Origin: CAUZIZ01 sp965222655
Lineage (GTDB): Bacteria; Acidobacteriota; UBA6911; RPQK01; JAJDTT01
Length of the DNA: 64,000 nt
Direction: 5' to 3'
Assembly (NCBI GenBank): GCA_965222655.1
Contig: CBDCUP010000006.1
Coordinates: forward strand, 372,001 to 436,000
Shown here: piece after piece, positions 43,590 to 52,625 of the stretch
Layout: each line of letters starts with the position of its first letter
How positions within the stretch are numbered: the first letter of the stretch is position 1
Made by a program: the position numbers and the translations under genes
The notes under the pieces: model-generated
Databases searched by the model: none
The model's input: only the letters and a program-made list of their open reading frames with translations
Told to the model about the DNA's origin: nothing

Positions 43590-43739
43590 TCGGGAGGACG
43601 ATTAAGCCCAGACTTTCGGACGGACCCTGGGCCGGATTTGGACGAATACTCAGATGCTGTCCGCTCAGGAGGACTTCTATAAGGAATTCGCCGCCCCCGG
43701 TTTGCGTCCGACGAAACACCAGAGAAGGGGAGAGGAGCC
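43590..43739 (+). ncRNA. Candidate bridge-RNA region of the IS110-family element
   Basis: IS110-type elements carry a structured bridge RNA in the noncoding DNA beside the recombinase gene. The 150 bp before the ATG have no gene and contain stems such as CCCAGACTTTCGG...CCCTGGG and GTCCGCTCAGGAGGAC. Which flank carries the RNA depends on subgroup; the right flank is short (less than about 100 bp), which favours the left. Element ends were not fixed. Confidence 0.35.
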
Positions 43740-44993
43740 ATGAAGCCGATTGAGGAGCAGACCATTGGAGTGTGGGTGGGCCTGGACTGGGCCGACCAAG
43801 AGCATGCCTACGCGCTGCGGATGTCGGGCTCGAGCGAAATCGAGACCGGCGACGTCAAACAAACACCGGAGGCCCTGCAGAGCTGGATCAACGGGCTGAG
43901 AGAAAGGAGCGGAGGCGGCTGGGTCGCGATCGCCGTCGAACAGAGCCGGGGAGCGCTGCTGTATGCGCTGATGGATTACGATTTTGTGTTGATCTACCCG
44001 ATCAACCCGAAGTCCTTGAGCCGCTACCGTGGAGCCTTCTATCCCAGTGGAGGCAAAGACGACCCGAGGGATGCGGATCTGGTGCTGGACTACCTGCTCA
44101 AGCATCGGGAACGGATTCGATTGTGGGAACCCGAATCGCCGGAGGTGCGCTCCCTGCGCCTGTTGTCCGAGCAACGGCGCAAGCTGGTCGATCTGCGCGC
44201 GGACTTGACCAATCAGTGGACCGCCAACTTGAAGAACTACTTTCCTCAGGCCCTGAAATGGGTCGGCCCGCTCAAAGGGAAGACGGCCTGTGATTTCCTG
44301 AACCGTTGGCCCAGCCTTGAGGCCTTGCAGCGGGTCAAGCCGACCACGATTCGCCGCTTTCTCAAGAGCCATCGGGTGGGGGGCAGCGAAAAGTTGCACT
44401 CCAAGCTGGAGGAGATCAAGCAGGCCCGGGCGCTGACCCACGATGCGGCCATTGTGACGGCGGCTAGCCTGATGACTCAGAGCTTGGCGGGACAGATCCT
44501 GCACTTGAATGAGTCCATCCAGCGGTTTGATGCCAAAATCGAGGAACTCTTCAACCACCACCCCGACCATTTCATTTTCAGCAGTCTGCCCGGCTCTGGA
44601 AAGGCTCTGGGACCGCGGCTCTTAACTCTCTTTGGGGAGGATCGGGATCGTTTCCAATGCGCCGCGGAGGTACAGACCGTCTCCGGCATCGCCCCCCTGC
44701 TGCGAAGCAGTGGCAAGACCCGCATCGTGTCTTACCGTTGGGCCTGTCCCAAGTTCGTCCGCCAGGGCGTTCACGAATTCGCCGCTCACTCCCGGCACTG
44801 GTGCCCCTGGGCGCAAGCGTTCTACCAGATGCAGCTCAGCCAAGGGAAAGATCATCACGTCGCGGTGCGCTCTTTGGCCTTCAAGTGGCTGCGCATAATC
44901 TACCGCTGCTGGAAGAACCGGGTCCCCTACGACGACGCCATTTATGTGGCTTCTTTGAAGGCGAACAACGCCCCTTTGCTGGCCTTCTTGTAG
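43740..44993 (+). CDS. IS110-family transposase (DEDD recombinase)
   Basis: A 417-residue IS110-family protein. The N-terminal RuvC-like DEDD domain has VGLDWADQEHAYAL (Asp), VAIAVEQSRG (Glu), and the GGKDDPRDADLVLDYL segment with the last acidic residues. The C-terminal transposase_20 domain has FSSLPGSGKALGPRLLTLFGEDRDRF and SGIAPLLRSSGKTR, with the family serine region. GGGGAGAGGAG precedes the ATG. The frame is intact. Confidence 0.92.
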   Translation: MKPIEEQTIGVWVGLDWADQEHAYALRMSGSSEIETGDVKQTPEALQSWINGLRERSGGGWVAIAVEQSRGALLYALMDYDFVLIYPINPKSLSRYRGAFYPSGGKDDPRDADLVLDYLLKHRERIRLWEPESPEVRSLRLLSEQRRKLVDLRADLTNQWTANLKNYFPQALKWVGPLKGKTACDFLNRWPSLEALQRVKPTTIRRFLKSHRVGGSEKLHSKLEEIKQARALTHDAAIVTAASLMTQSLAGQILHLNESIQRFDAKIEELFNHHPDHFIFSSLPGSGKALGPRLLTLFGEDRDRFQCAAEVQTVSGIAPLLRSSGKTRIVSYRWACPKFVRQGVHEFAAHSRHWCPWAQAFYQMQLSQGKDHHVAVRSLAFKWLRIIYRCWKNRVPYDDAIYVASLKANNAPLLAFL

Positions 44994-45180
44994 AGAGCAA
45001 TCAAGCTGTGGAAAAAAATGCAACCGGCTGAAAAAAAACTTGAAAAAACACTTGACTTGAAACCTCAGATGTCTGGGCTACTCGCAATAACACCTTCGGT
45101 GTAGGCAATGCCTTGCAGTCAGGAAGTGGTTTCGGCTTGGTTGGTGGGTCGGGTAGGTGCCGAGAGCAAGGAGTAGGGTT

Positions 45181-45831
45181 ATGCGCATTTATTTTCTTCT
45201 TCTGGCTTTTCTTTTTTCGAATCTACTCTGTCTTACCGGAATTGTCCTTGGCCAGGTGGTCGCTCCCGAATCCAAGGGAGATTTAGCTCTTTTCGACGGG
45301 CGCAGCTTCGCAGGCTGGGAAGGGAATCTCCAATGGTTCCGGATTGAGAACGAGGCGATCGTTGGCGGCTCACTTTCACGGAAGATCCCGCGCAATGAAT
45401 TCCTCTGTACCCAAAGGGAATTCGGGGACTTCGACCTGAAGCTGAAGGTGAAACTGGAGGCAGGCAAGGGCAACGCAGGCATCCAGATTCGCAGCCGCCG
45501 TATTCCCGACCATCATGAGGTGATTGGCTATCAAGCGGACATGGGACAGGTCTACTGGGGAGCCCTCTACGACGAAACCCGACGCCGAGAAATCCTCGCT
45601 CAGCCTGACCCGGAGGAACTGAAGCGGATTCTGAAACAGAACGACTGGAATACCTACCACATCCGGGCCAAAGGAAACCGGATTTGGCTTTGGCTTAACG
45701 GGCATGCGACCGTCGACTATACGGAGAAGAAAACGGGAATCGAGCAAACCGGCGTGATCTGTCTGCAGATCCACAGCGGTCCGCCAAGTGAAGCCTGGTA
45801 CCGCGATATCGTCCTTAGCGAATTGCCCTGA
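45181..45831 (+). CDS. Secreted DUF1080 (3-keto-disaccharide hydrolase-like) protein
   Basis: A 216-residue protein from the ATG at 45181, preceded by AAGGAG. Signal peptide MRIYFLLLAFLFSNLLCLTG. The mature part is a DUF1080 beta-sandwich: LALFDGRSFAGWEG, TQREFGDFDLKLKVKLEAGKGNAGIQIRSRR, WNTYHIRAKGNRIWLWLNG and the C-terminal GVICLQIHSGPPSEAWYRDIVLSEL. Such proteins act on glycosidic linkages after 3-keto oxidation or bind glucans. Combined with the nearby Gfo/Idh oxidoreductase this hints at 3-keto-sugar metabolism, but that is inference. Confidence 0.88.
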   Translation: MRIYFLLLAFLFSNLLCLTGIVLGQVVAPESKGDLALFDGRSFAGWEGNLQWFRIENEAIVGGSLSRKIPRNEFLCTQREFGDFDLKLKVKLEAGKGNAGIQIRSRRIPDHHEVIGYQADMGQVYWGALYDETRRREILAQPDPEELKRILKQNDWNTYHIRAKGNRIWLWLNGHATVDYTEKKTGIEQTGVICLQIHSGPPSEAWYRDIVLSELP

Positions 45832-45859
45832 TCAATCCCAGATGGAGGAAACAAGAAAG

Positions 45860-46318
45860 ATGAAGCTAGAGCGCCTTGCGACCGTCGCAGTATTGACGTG
45901 TGGGGTGGTTCTGGGGTGGACAGCAACCCCAGGAAAGGATTCGAAGCAGTTTCTGAACCCGGGGGGAAAGAAACCCCCAGGCTACACCGAAGTAGTCTCC
46001 TCTCCTCCAGGTCGGATGATCTTCCTATCCGGCCAGGGCGGCACCGATTCAAAAGGGAATCTACCCTCGGACTTCGCCTCTCAAGCCAGAAATACCTTCC
46101 TCAACCTCCGGCGCGGTCTCAAGCTGGCAGGCGCCGAGTTCAAGGACGTCGTCAAGATCAACTACTACGTGACCGACATGGCACAGACGTCCAAGCTACG
46201 GGAAGTCCGGGCTCAATTTCTGAATATGGAAGCTCCTCCGGCATCGACACTGGTGCAGGTCAAATTGGGGGGCAAATGGCTACTGGAGATCGAGGCCATA
46301 GCGGTCGTTCCGGACTGA
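45860..46318 (+). CDS. Secreted RidA/YjgF-family protein
   Basis: A 152-residue protein: a signal peptide (MKLERLATVAVLTCGVVLGWTA) followed by a RidA-type chorismate-mutase-like fold: RMIFLSGQGGTDSKGNLPSDFASQARNTFLNLRRGLKLAGAEFKDVVKINYYVTDM and APPASTLVQVKLGGKWLLEIEAIAVV. RidA proteins are usually cytosolic enamine/imine deaminases with a key Arg. Here that position reads STLVQV without the usual R, so deamination is doubtful. GGAGGAAAC lies upstream. It follows the DUF1080 gene by 28 bp, a probable operon. Confidence 0.85.
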   Translation: MKLERLATVAVLTCGVVLGWTATPGKDSKQFLNPGGKKPPGYTEVVSSPPGRMIFLSGQGGTDSKGNLPSDFASQARNTFLNLRRGLKLAGAEFKDVVKINYYVTDMAQTSKLREVRAQFLNMEAPPASTLVQVKLGGKWLLEIEAIAVVPD

Positions 46319-46328
46319 ATTAGCCCTG

Positions 46329-46417
46329 GCCCGCATTTCTCATCGCTGGTCTACTGCGTCGCCGCAAACATCCGTCCTGGCTGCGTTACGCTACGACAAG
46401 CCATGAGAAATCCGGGC
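46329..46417. mobile_element. MITE family B, internally deleted copy (89 bp)
   Basis: Ends GCCCGCATTTCTCATCG and CATGAGAAATCCGGGC are kept, but about half of the interior is gone. The right end overlaps the stop codon of the convergent Gfo/Idh gene: the TAG stop (complement of 46417-46419) uses the last base of the element and the TA target. Confidence 0.75.
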
Positions 46418-47823
46418 TAGTACTCCCGAGTCGTGGTGATACCCGGTTGCGGGATGGGGTACTTTCCGTCTGGTCCGAGCTCTAGTGGCGCCTTCGAGCT
46501 CAGCGTGAGCTGATCGACCTCGGGAGCGAACTCGTGGTCGCTGTTGAGGATATCATCCCAGGTCACGATCTGGCCGGTGTGCGCCGCCATTCGTCCCATG
46601 GACGTCACCAGACTGGCCTCGGCTCCACGTTTCACTTCGTTGAAGGGCTGGTCCTTGCGGATGGCCTCGATGAGATCATCCCATTCCAACTGGTAGGGAT
46701 TCGGCTCTGGCTGGGGGAAGGACCAAACCGGGTCTTCGTCGGTTTGATTCTGGCCTTTGTAGATGCGGCACAACGCTGGAATATGGCCACTGGTTGATAT
46801 GACGGCTGAACCCTTGCTTCCGTGAGCATAGCTGGCAAATTCGTTCCAGCATCTGGGTATGGTCCGGCCTTCCAGAAACAGCTTGGCACCATCGGCAAAA
46901 GTGTATTCCACTGAGTAGCTATCGAAGTTCTGATCGATCGAGTCACCGCGATAGTGGCGACCGCCGCTGGCCTTGGCCCGCACTGGCCAGGCGTCCTTCA
47001 TCCAACAAGATTCATCGATGTTGTGAATCAGGAAATCGCTGTAACATCCTCCGCTGGCCCAGAGGAAGGAATGGAATCTCTTGATCTGGTAAAGCAGTTC
47101 GCTGATGCCTTCCGGCTTTGGACCCGAAACCGCCGACCCGGTTGGCCCGGCCACCCGGTAGGCCCGCAGTGCAATCACGTCACCGATTTCACCTCCCCTG
47201 ATCCGATCGTAGAGTTCGCCACGGGCTCTGCAGTGGCGACACATCAGACCCACACCCACTTTGAGATTCTTGGCGACTGATTTCTGGCCGAGCTCCAACA
47301 TTCGTCGAGTCGAGGGACCGTCGACCGTGACCGGCTTCTCCATGAAGACGTTGAGGTCCTTCTCGATGGCGTAGCCAAAATGCACCCAGCGAAACGCTGG
47401 AGGCGTCGTGAGGATTGCGATGTCGCCTGGCCGGAGCAGATCCATGGCCTTTCTATAGCCGTCGAACCCGATGAACCGGCGATCCTGAGGTACATCCACC
47501 AGATCTGTGAACTTTCTCCCATTGCCGGTCTTCGACTCCTCCCCGATCCTTCTTTCCAACGTCTTGTAGCTACTCGCCAACCGCTCAGCGAAGACATCCG
47601 CCATGGCCACCAACTTGGTCGGACCGTTCGGCACCGATAGAGCGTTCAGTGCAGCTCCGGTCCCCCGGCCGCCCGCACCCACCAAGGCGAGTCGAATGGT
47701 GTTGTCCTCGCCGGCATGGACATGAGGTATGGCAACTCCGGCGAGAGCGGAGGTGGCAGCAAAACCGCTGGTCCTCTTCAGAAAATCACGTCTCGATGTA
47801 CTCTGCTTCGGTGGCTGGTTCAT
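46417..47823 (-). CDS. Gfo/Idh/MocA-family oxidoreductase with Tat signal
   Basis: A 468-residue protein. The Tat signal is STSRRDFLKRTSGFAATSALAGVAIPHVHA. It is followed by a Rossmann NAD(P)-binding motif (LALVGAGGRGTGAALNAL) and the family's EKP motif (FMEKPVTVDGPS), then a C-terminal substrate domain. Tat export would carry a folded, cofactor-loaded enzyme to the periplasm; such proteins are common sugar oxidoreductases in these phyla. The start overlaps the stop of an ilvD remnant (ATGA). The stop codon is formed at the edge of a MITE. Confidence 0.92.
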   Translation of the reverse strand: MNQPPKQSTSRRDFLKRTSGFAATSALAGVAIPHVHAGEDNTIRLALVGAGGRGTGAALNALSVPNGPTKLVAMADVFAERLASSYKTLERRIGEESKTGNGRKFTDLVDVPQDRRFIGFDGYRKAMDLLRPGDIAILTTPPAFRWVHFGYAIEKDLNVFMEKPVTVDGPSTRRMLELGQKSVAKNLKVGVGLMCRHCRARGELYDRIRGGEIGDVIALRAYRVAGPTGSAVSGPKPEGISELLYQIKRFHSFLWASGGCYSDFLIHNIDESCWMKDAWPVRAKASGGRHYRGDSIDQNFDSYSVEYTFADGAKLFLEGRTIPRCWNEFASYAHGSKGSAVISTSGHIPALCRIYKGQNQTDEDPVWSFPQPEPNPYQLEWDDLIEAIRKDQPFNEVKRGAEASLVTSMGRMAAHTGQIVTWDDILNSDHEFAPEVDQLTLSSKAPLELGPDGKYPIPQPGITTTREY

Positions 47824-48176
47824 GGTTGTCCTCCGTTGCGAATCTGGCTGAGGTACTCCACGCTGTCGGCGATCAGCTCTCGGCTGGGCAAGGAGTAGAG
47901 CATTCCATCGTGGCCCATGGCGATTCCGTCATCGACGGCGATCGTGTTGAACTCGACTCCATAGCCACCACTGGCGTCGATGACCTGCTTGACCCTCTGG
48001 CCAACCTGGTGAAGGTGGACGTGCCCAGGGACGAACTGGGTGAAGGAATTGGCGATCGCGATGATGGGTTTCTGGAAATCCTCGGTGTTCATTCCGGTGG
48101 CCCGCCAGAGGGCCCGGGCTCCAGCCATGCGACGCCCCTGAGTCGTGATGCTACTGCGGAAAACTCGTTCTTGCAT
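47820..48176 (-). pseudogene. IlvD (dihydroxy-acid dehydratase) N-terminal fragment
   Basis: A 118-codon frame. Residues about 8-108 match the N-terminus of IlvD: RSSITTQGRRMAGARALWRATGM, KPIIAIANSFTQFVPGHVHL, and FNTIAVDDGIAMGHDGMLYSLPSRELIADSVEYL. Full IlvD is about 560-610 residues; the next conserved part (CDKITPGM, cluster cysteines) is absent. The frame ends with an unrelated SQIRNGGQP and an ATGA overlap with the Gfo/Idh gene. It is not a functional dehydratase. Confidence 0.88.
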
Positions 48177-48801
48177 GGGCAGTTTCTCCTCGTCCTGATC
48201 CCCGTTTACTCTATCAGCTGTCCCCGATTTCCGGTACCGCCGAGGCCAAAGTCAAGGGTGCAGTATGACTTATTGATCTCTTCGGGTGCGTGTCTGGCTG
48301 CTGATCCCTTCGCTCGTTGGATTGAAACAGATTCATTCTCCGGCACTTACGGGGATACTCCCGGATTTGGAATCAAAGCTGCATTGATGGAGGGTCCCAA
48401 GTCTCCGACCTCGGGAGGGCTCGGCCGGGATCCTTAATATAAACTGCTCCGCAAGACTGCGGGGTGCAACTGATTCGGATTCCGGCCAGTCCTCCCGAAA
48501 CAAGGCCCCCTTTAGATAAGATCCCAAGGTCCCAAGGCGCCAATTCCCAGACAAGCTTCGAATCCCAAGCACCAAGCAATTCTGACCCTGGAACCATAAC
48601 CAAGGGTCAAGGTTCAGATCGGTCCAGGAACCCTGCAGACCGGAAAGCAGATGTTTTATGATAGGTCCTGCCGTGCTAGGTGGGGCGTTAGCGGTGCCCT
48701 GATTCCCCGAGAAATCGAGGATGACCCGCAATCCGCTATAGCGGGACTGAATGCTCTGCTAAGGATCTCCTGTCTCAGGACAATCCGGTTTGCGGGGTAA
48801 T
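48177..48801. other. Noncoding stretch left of the SRP RNA gene
   Basis: About 620 bp with no supported gene. The segment 48518-48580 (CCCAAGGTCCCAAGGCG, then GAATCCCAAGCACCAAGC) is one arm of an inverted repeat whose other arm is at 49028-49090. Confidence 0.5.
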
Positions 48802-48904
48802 GCCGAAGGGTTGGGTCCTCCACAACGTGGGCCCGCGAATCTGGTCAGGTCCGGAAGGAAGCAGCCATAAGCGGGATCCCATGTGTGTAGGAGGAGCGCT
48901 CGGC
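48802..48904 (+). ncRNA. ffs: Signal recognition particle RNA, small bacterial type (4.5S)
   Basis: The invariant SRP core GGTCAGGTCCGGAAGGAAGC, then AGCC, is at 48843-48866. The flanks pair as a long hairpin: GCCGA with TCGGC at the ends, CCTCC with GGAGG, GTGGG with TCCCAT, and CCCGC with GCGGG. The apical GGAA tetraloop and the internal loops that bind the Ffh M domain are in place. Length, about 103 nt, fits the small bacterial form. Ends are estimated from pairing. Confidence 0.9.
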
Positions 48905-49709
48905 CCCAGTTACCTCTCGGGGCGGACCCTGTTACGGGTATTCGAAGCAGAGTGCACGGCAGTGCGCGGACGCAGGGCCCCAAGTCCCAAGGTGAGTCCT
49001 TCGACAGTCCGAACTTCGCAGCCGACAGCTTGGTGCTTGGGATTTGGGTCTTAAGTGGGAATTGGGACCTTGCGTCTTCGCCTTGGGATCGAGAGGACGG
49101 TGGAGCGTTTTTTCGAAAAACAGAGCCCACACACTGGGTCTTATTTGGAAGGGAGTTATTTGGTGGGAGGCTCTGCCTCTCCGCTCCATCGCCCTCTCCA
49201 TCCCTCCAACAGCTGGAGGCTGAAAAACCATTCTCCAATAGCACTCCTACGAGATAAAGAAGTTTTGGTATAACCAATTTTTTACCGATCTGGGTTCCGC
49301 CGATCTCCCTTGTGAAGTCGGAGCCGCAAGGGGACTTCTTTGCTCTCATTTCCCGGAAGGAGCCTCCTTTACGCAATCCAATAAGCTCTTTAAGTCTATA
49401 CAGTTCAGCAACTTATAGCGCCTATCCTATCCTTGGACTCAAAGCTGCATCTAGATTGATTCCCAAGCCTCCAACCAAGGGATAGACCGGGCGGGGGCTG
49501 TAATCGAAAAAGCTCTGTTTAACAGAGTTGAAAGCGTGAGGAGTCCCTGCCCGTCTCTCCCGACCCACCGGACCCGACTGCAAACTACAAAAATTCCTAG
49601 CCGGTGGCTGAAGCTGCCTGAAACTAGTAAGCTGTAGAATAGTACTAAAATAGTTCGCGATAGGATTTGGTCCCTTGGACACTTGGGACCTTGCGTCCAC
49701 GCCAAGAGA
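48905..49709. other. Noncoding stretch right of the SRP RNA gene
   Basis: About 800 bp with no supported gene on either strand. It includes the right arm of the inverted repeat (49028-49090) and a related piece at 49662-49700 (CTTGGGACCTTGCGTC). AT-rich parts at 49260-49290 and 49380-49440 could be promoters. No tRNA was recognised. Confidence 0.45.
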
Positions 49710-51077
49710 CTACGCCATCACTGGAAGCTTCACCCTGACCGTCGTCCCTTTCCCTTCGCTACTCTCCAGAGACAAGCTCCCTCCGAGTTCCTCGATGCTT
49801 CGCTTGCTGACGGGCAAACCCATTCGCATTCCTACCCGCTGGCCCTTAGCCGCCAGCTCAAACCTGAAAACCTCGGCCAAACGGTCGGATGAGATGCCCC
49901 TTCCGGTGTCGGTGATCTCGACCTCAATGAAATCAGTGCTCTCGGATGCGCTGACTCGGATGATGCCTGTGCCTTCGATTGCCTGGATCGAGTTCTGCAG
50001 CAGATTCAGGAAGACCCGATTCAGTCTGGCGGGATAGCACAAGACGGGTTGAAGAGTGGCAGGATAGCTCCGCTTTACCTCGATCCGATCACCCAGGGAG
50101 TGCTCCAACAGACGGAGCGCGATATCCATGCTCCTACGGATGTCGTAAGGCTTGCGCTCTGCCTCGTCGAGACCCACGAATTGTCGCAGACTTTCGATGA
50201 TGTTCGAGATTCGATCGCTACTCGTTCTCAGCAAGCCGAAAGCCTCCGCTGCGGGAAGCGGCTTCGAAGAATCGGGATCCGCTTTCGACTCAGACGAAGC
50301 CTCGCGATTGAGCGTCCTGACTATTAGATCTAAAGAGGAGCGAAGTGCCCCCAGTGGTGTATTGACCTCGTGCAGAAGCCCGGCCGTGACCCGGCTGAGT
50401 CGTGCCTGGTTCTCGGATTCGATCAGCTGTCCTTGCGTCTGCTTCAAGTTCTCCAGAGCCTCTGCCAGCTCTTGCGAGCGTTGGGCCAGCTTCTGCTCGG
50501 CAGCAACCGTGCCTGCGTGGGAGTAGAAAGATACGAAAGCGATCACCAGCGGTAGCAGAACCAGAGTGACGCCTCGGAATGACTGATGTATCCCCGAATC
50601 GAGGGACAGGAGGGGTACGATCCTGGACCCCAGTAAGGCCAGAAAGAGGAACACTGCCACCGCGAGAGCCGTCAGGATAACAGCGGTCCCTCGATGCCTG
50701 ACGGGATAAACCAGGGGTATCGCGCCAATAAGGGGCAGTGTGAAGAAGTAGCTCAGAGAGTCAGTGCCATAGAGCCCGACCCAACTGAGAGGACTGATGC
50801 AGGCGAGGGCAAGGAAGGAGGTGGTCGCCAACCAGTATCGTTTCCTCTGATTGAGCCAGAGCGCCACGGCGCAAGAAACCAACGTGACCAGATTAGGAAC
50901 AATGGCAAGCAATGAAATACCTACGCGGCTGAGGTTCAACAACAGATAGATCAGACCGAGAAAGAAAGCCACTCCCAGCACCGAGTTGACAAGGATGATG
51001 TATTGCGCCTCAAGCGGTGGAGTTTCGTCGTCCACCCCGAGGATCCTCAGTCGTTGGCAGGCATGCTTGAGATTCAT
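49710..51077 (-). CDS. Membrane sensor histidine kinase
   Basis: A 455-residue kinase from the ATG at 51077. The N-terminal half has about six hydrophobic helices and no clear extracellular sensor domain. A coiled coil (EQKLAQRSQELAEALENLKQTQGQLIESENQ) leads to the phosphoacceptor H-box RVTAGLLHEVNTPLGALR. The HATPase domain has NLLQNSIQAI (N box), ITDTGRGISSDRL (G1), and MGLPVSKRSIEELGGSLSLES. No response regulator gene is adjacent. The open frame extends upstream to a TTG at 51224, but the conserved part and start signals favour 51077. It is divergent from the sialidase-like gene. Confidence 0.88.
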   Translation of the reverse strand: MNLKHACQRLRILGVDDETPPLEAQYIILVNSVLGVAFFLGLIYLLLNLSRVGISLLAIVPNLVTLVSCAVALWLNQRKRYWLATTSFLALACISPLSWVGLYGTDSLSYFFTLPLIGAIPLVYPVRHRGTAVILTALAVAVFLFLALLGSRIVPLLSLDSGIHQSFRGVTLVLLPLVIAFVSFYSHAGTVAAEQKLAQRSQELAEALENLKQTQGQLIESENQARLSRVTAGLLHEVNTPLGALRSSLDLIVRTLNREASSESKADPDSSKPLPAAEAFGLLRTSSDRISNIIESLRQFVGLDEAERKPYDIRRSMDIALRLLEHSLGDRIEVKRSYPATLQPVLCYPARLNRVFLNLLQNSIQAIEGTGIIRVSASESTDFIEVEITDTGRGISSDRLAEVFRFELAAKGQRVGMRMGLPVSKRSIEELGGSLSLESSEGKGTTVRVKLPVMA

Positions 51078-51242
51078 ACTGTCGAGCCTCCGGCTCGATT
51101 CGCTAAGTTCAACAATCGGATAGGACCCAGGGAACTCCGTAGTTCTGAGTATCTTGCCCAGGAGGCCCGGGGTCAAGGGGCAGAAGAGGATACCCAGTTT
51201 CTTCGCCTCCAACTCTTGACTCAAATGTTATATGCTCCGGTC

Positions 51243-52421
51243 ATGTCTCGAGCGCCTTGGATACTACTCTCCCTCTTCTTGCTCGGCTGGCCGATTGCCT
51301 GCGAAAAAGCCGAACACCCTCCCACTGCGGAGCCGTTGATCCAGGCAGGAGAAGGTCTATTCGATCAGGATCAGGTTGGAAACCTGGGCTTGTCGGTGGT
51401 AGTCGGCGAGAACGCGACGCTCTATCGGGCTACCGCCGAAGGATATAAGTTCTGCCACCACGCGAACATTTCGGTTTTCAAAGATCGGCTCTACGCCATG
51501 TGGTCCAACGGTATCGAGCATGAGGACTACAATGGACAGCGCGTTCTCTACAGCACTTCGGAGAATGGCCTTGACTGGTCCAAGCCCAGCGTCCTGGCTC
51601 CCGATCCCGACGGTCTCGAGGGCCCAGGCAAGTGCGTGGCCACCGGATTTCTAGGGTGGGGTGAAGTGCTCATGGCCTACTACACCGTCGTAATTGGGGA
51701 TCCGGGAAGCACTTCATTCAGGCTTTACGCCAGATCCTCGAAGGATGGAGTCGCCTGGAGCGAGGAGCGAGAGGTCGCTACAGGGTCTTTCCTTGAACCT
51801 CCCAGGGCCCTTCAATCAGGAGACCTGCTGCTCAACGGGCAATCCGACCTCAAGCAGCCTCGTCTGCTCTATTCCCAGAAGGGCGACGGTATTAGCGGTT
51901 GGCTGGACGGCAACCTGCCTGAAACCGCGGATCTCCGCTATCCCGAGCCCACCTGGTTTCAGCGTCGCGACGGCACCGTGGTGATGCTTTTTCGCAGTGA
52001 GAACAGCAACCCCTGGCTCTATGCCAGCACGAGTAGGGATGACGGACGCAGCTGGACGCTGCCGAGGCCAACTAACTTTGCCGATGCCACAGCCCGATCC
52101 TTTGCCGGCAACCTACCCGATGGGTCCGCCTTCATCCTCAACAACCCCAATCAAAGTCCTGGCTCGGTCTACGACTTCATTGGACGGCGCATTCCCCTGA
52201 CGATCTCTCTGAGCAGGGACGGCATTAGCTTCGATCACGCGTTCGTCGTGCGCGGAGAGGACACCACCATGCGGTTTCCAGGAGAGAACAAGCTCCCAGG
52301 CTGGCAGTACCCGGGAGCCACTGTCTGGGGGGATCACCTCTACGTCGTTTACTCGATCAACAAGGAGGACGTGGGACTCACCCGGATCCGAATCAGCGAT
52401 CTGACTTCCAGGAGAGATTGA
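51243..52421 (+). CDS. Sialidase-like (BNR-repeat) lipoprotein
   Basis: A 392-residue protein starting MSRAPWILLSLFLLGWPIAC; the cysteine may be a lipidated +1 residue. The rest is a beta-propeller-like protein with Asp-box-type motifs: STSENGLDWSKP, SSKDGVAWSEE and TSRDDGRSWTLP. Sialidases carry SxDxGxxW repeats. An arginine triad cannot be confirmed by eye, so the activity may be on other sugars. The frame is open upstream to 51003, but that would overlap the divergent kinase gene. Confidence 0.85.
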   Translation: MSRAPWILLSLFLLGWPIACEKAEHPPTAEPLIQAGEGLFDQDQVGNLGLSVVVGENATLYRATAEGYKFCHHANISVFKDRLYAMWSNGIEHEDYNGQRVLYSTSENGLDWSKPSVLAPDPDGLEGPGKCVATGFLGWGEVLMAYYTVVIGDPGSTSFRLYARSSKDGVAWSEEREVATGSFLEPPRALQSGDLLLNGQSDLKQPRLLYSQKGDGISGWLDGNLPETADLRYPEPTWFQRRDGTVVMLFRSENSNPWLYASTSRDDGRSWTLPRPTNFADATARSFAGNLPDGSAFILNNPNQSPGSVYDFIGRRIPLTISLSRDGISFDHAFVVRGEDTTMRFPGENKLPGWQYPGATVWGDHLYVVYSINKEDVGLTRIRISDLTSRRD

Positions 52422-52429
52422 GCCGGTTA

Positions 52430-52606
52430 GCCCGGATTTCTCATCGCTTGTCGTAGCGAGGCGCCGCAAGGGCCATCCTGGCAAGGCTTGCGACCGAGGC
52501 CCCCGCAGTCGTACTCGTGCAGCACGTCGAGGAGGCCGACAGAGCGTAACGCAGCCAGGACGGATGTTTGCGGCGACGCAGTCGACCAGCGATGAGAAAT
52601 CCGGGT
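52430..52606. mobile_element. MITE family B, copy after the sialidase-like gene
   Basis: A 177-bp copy with ends GCCCGGATTTCTCATCG and CGATGAGAAATCCGGGT, 8 bp after the sialidase stop, flanked by TTA/TA. The interior matches the copies at 13624 and 21707 (GCAAGGGCCATCCTGGCAAG). Confidence 0.85.
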
Positions 52607-52625
52607 TAGCAGTGCTGACGGACAT

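Noticed and set aside
48905..49709. tRNA genes near the SRP RNA
   Set aside because: No T-arm-like GTTCRANNC with matching acceptor stems was found by eye in this or other gaps.
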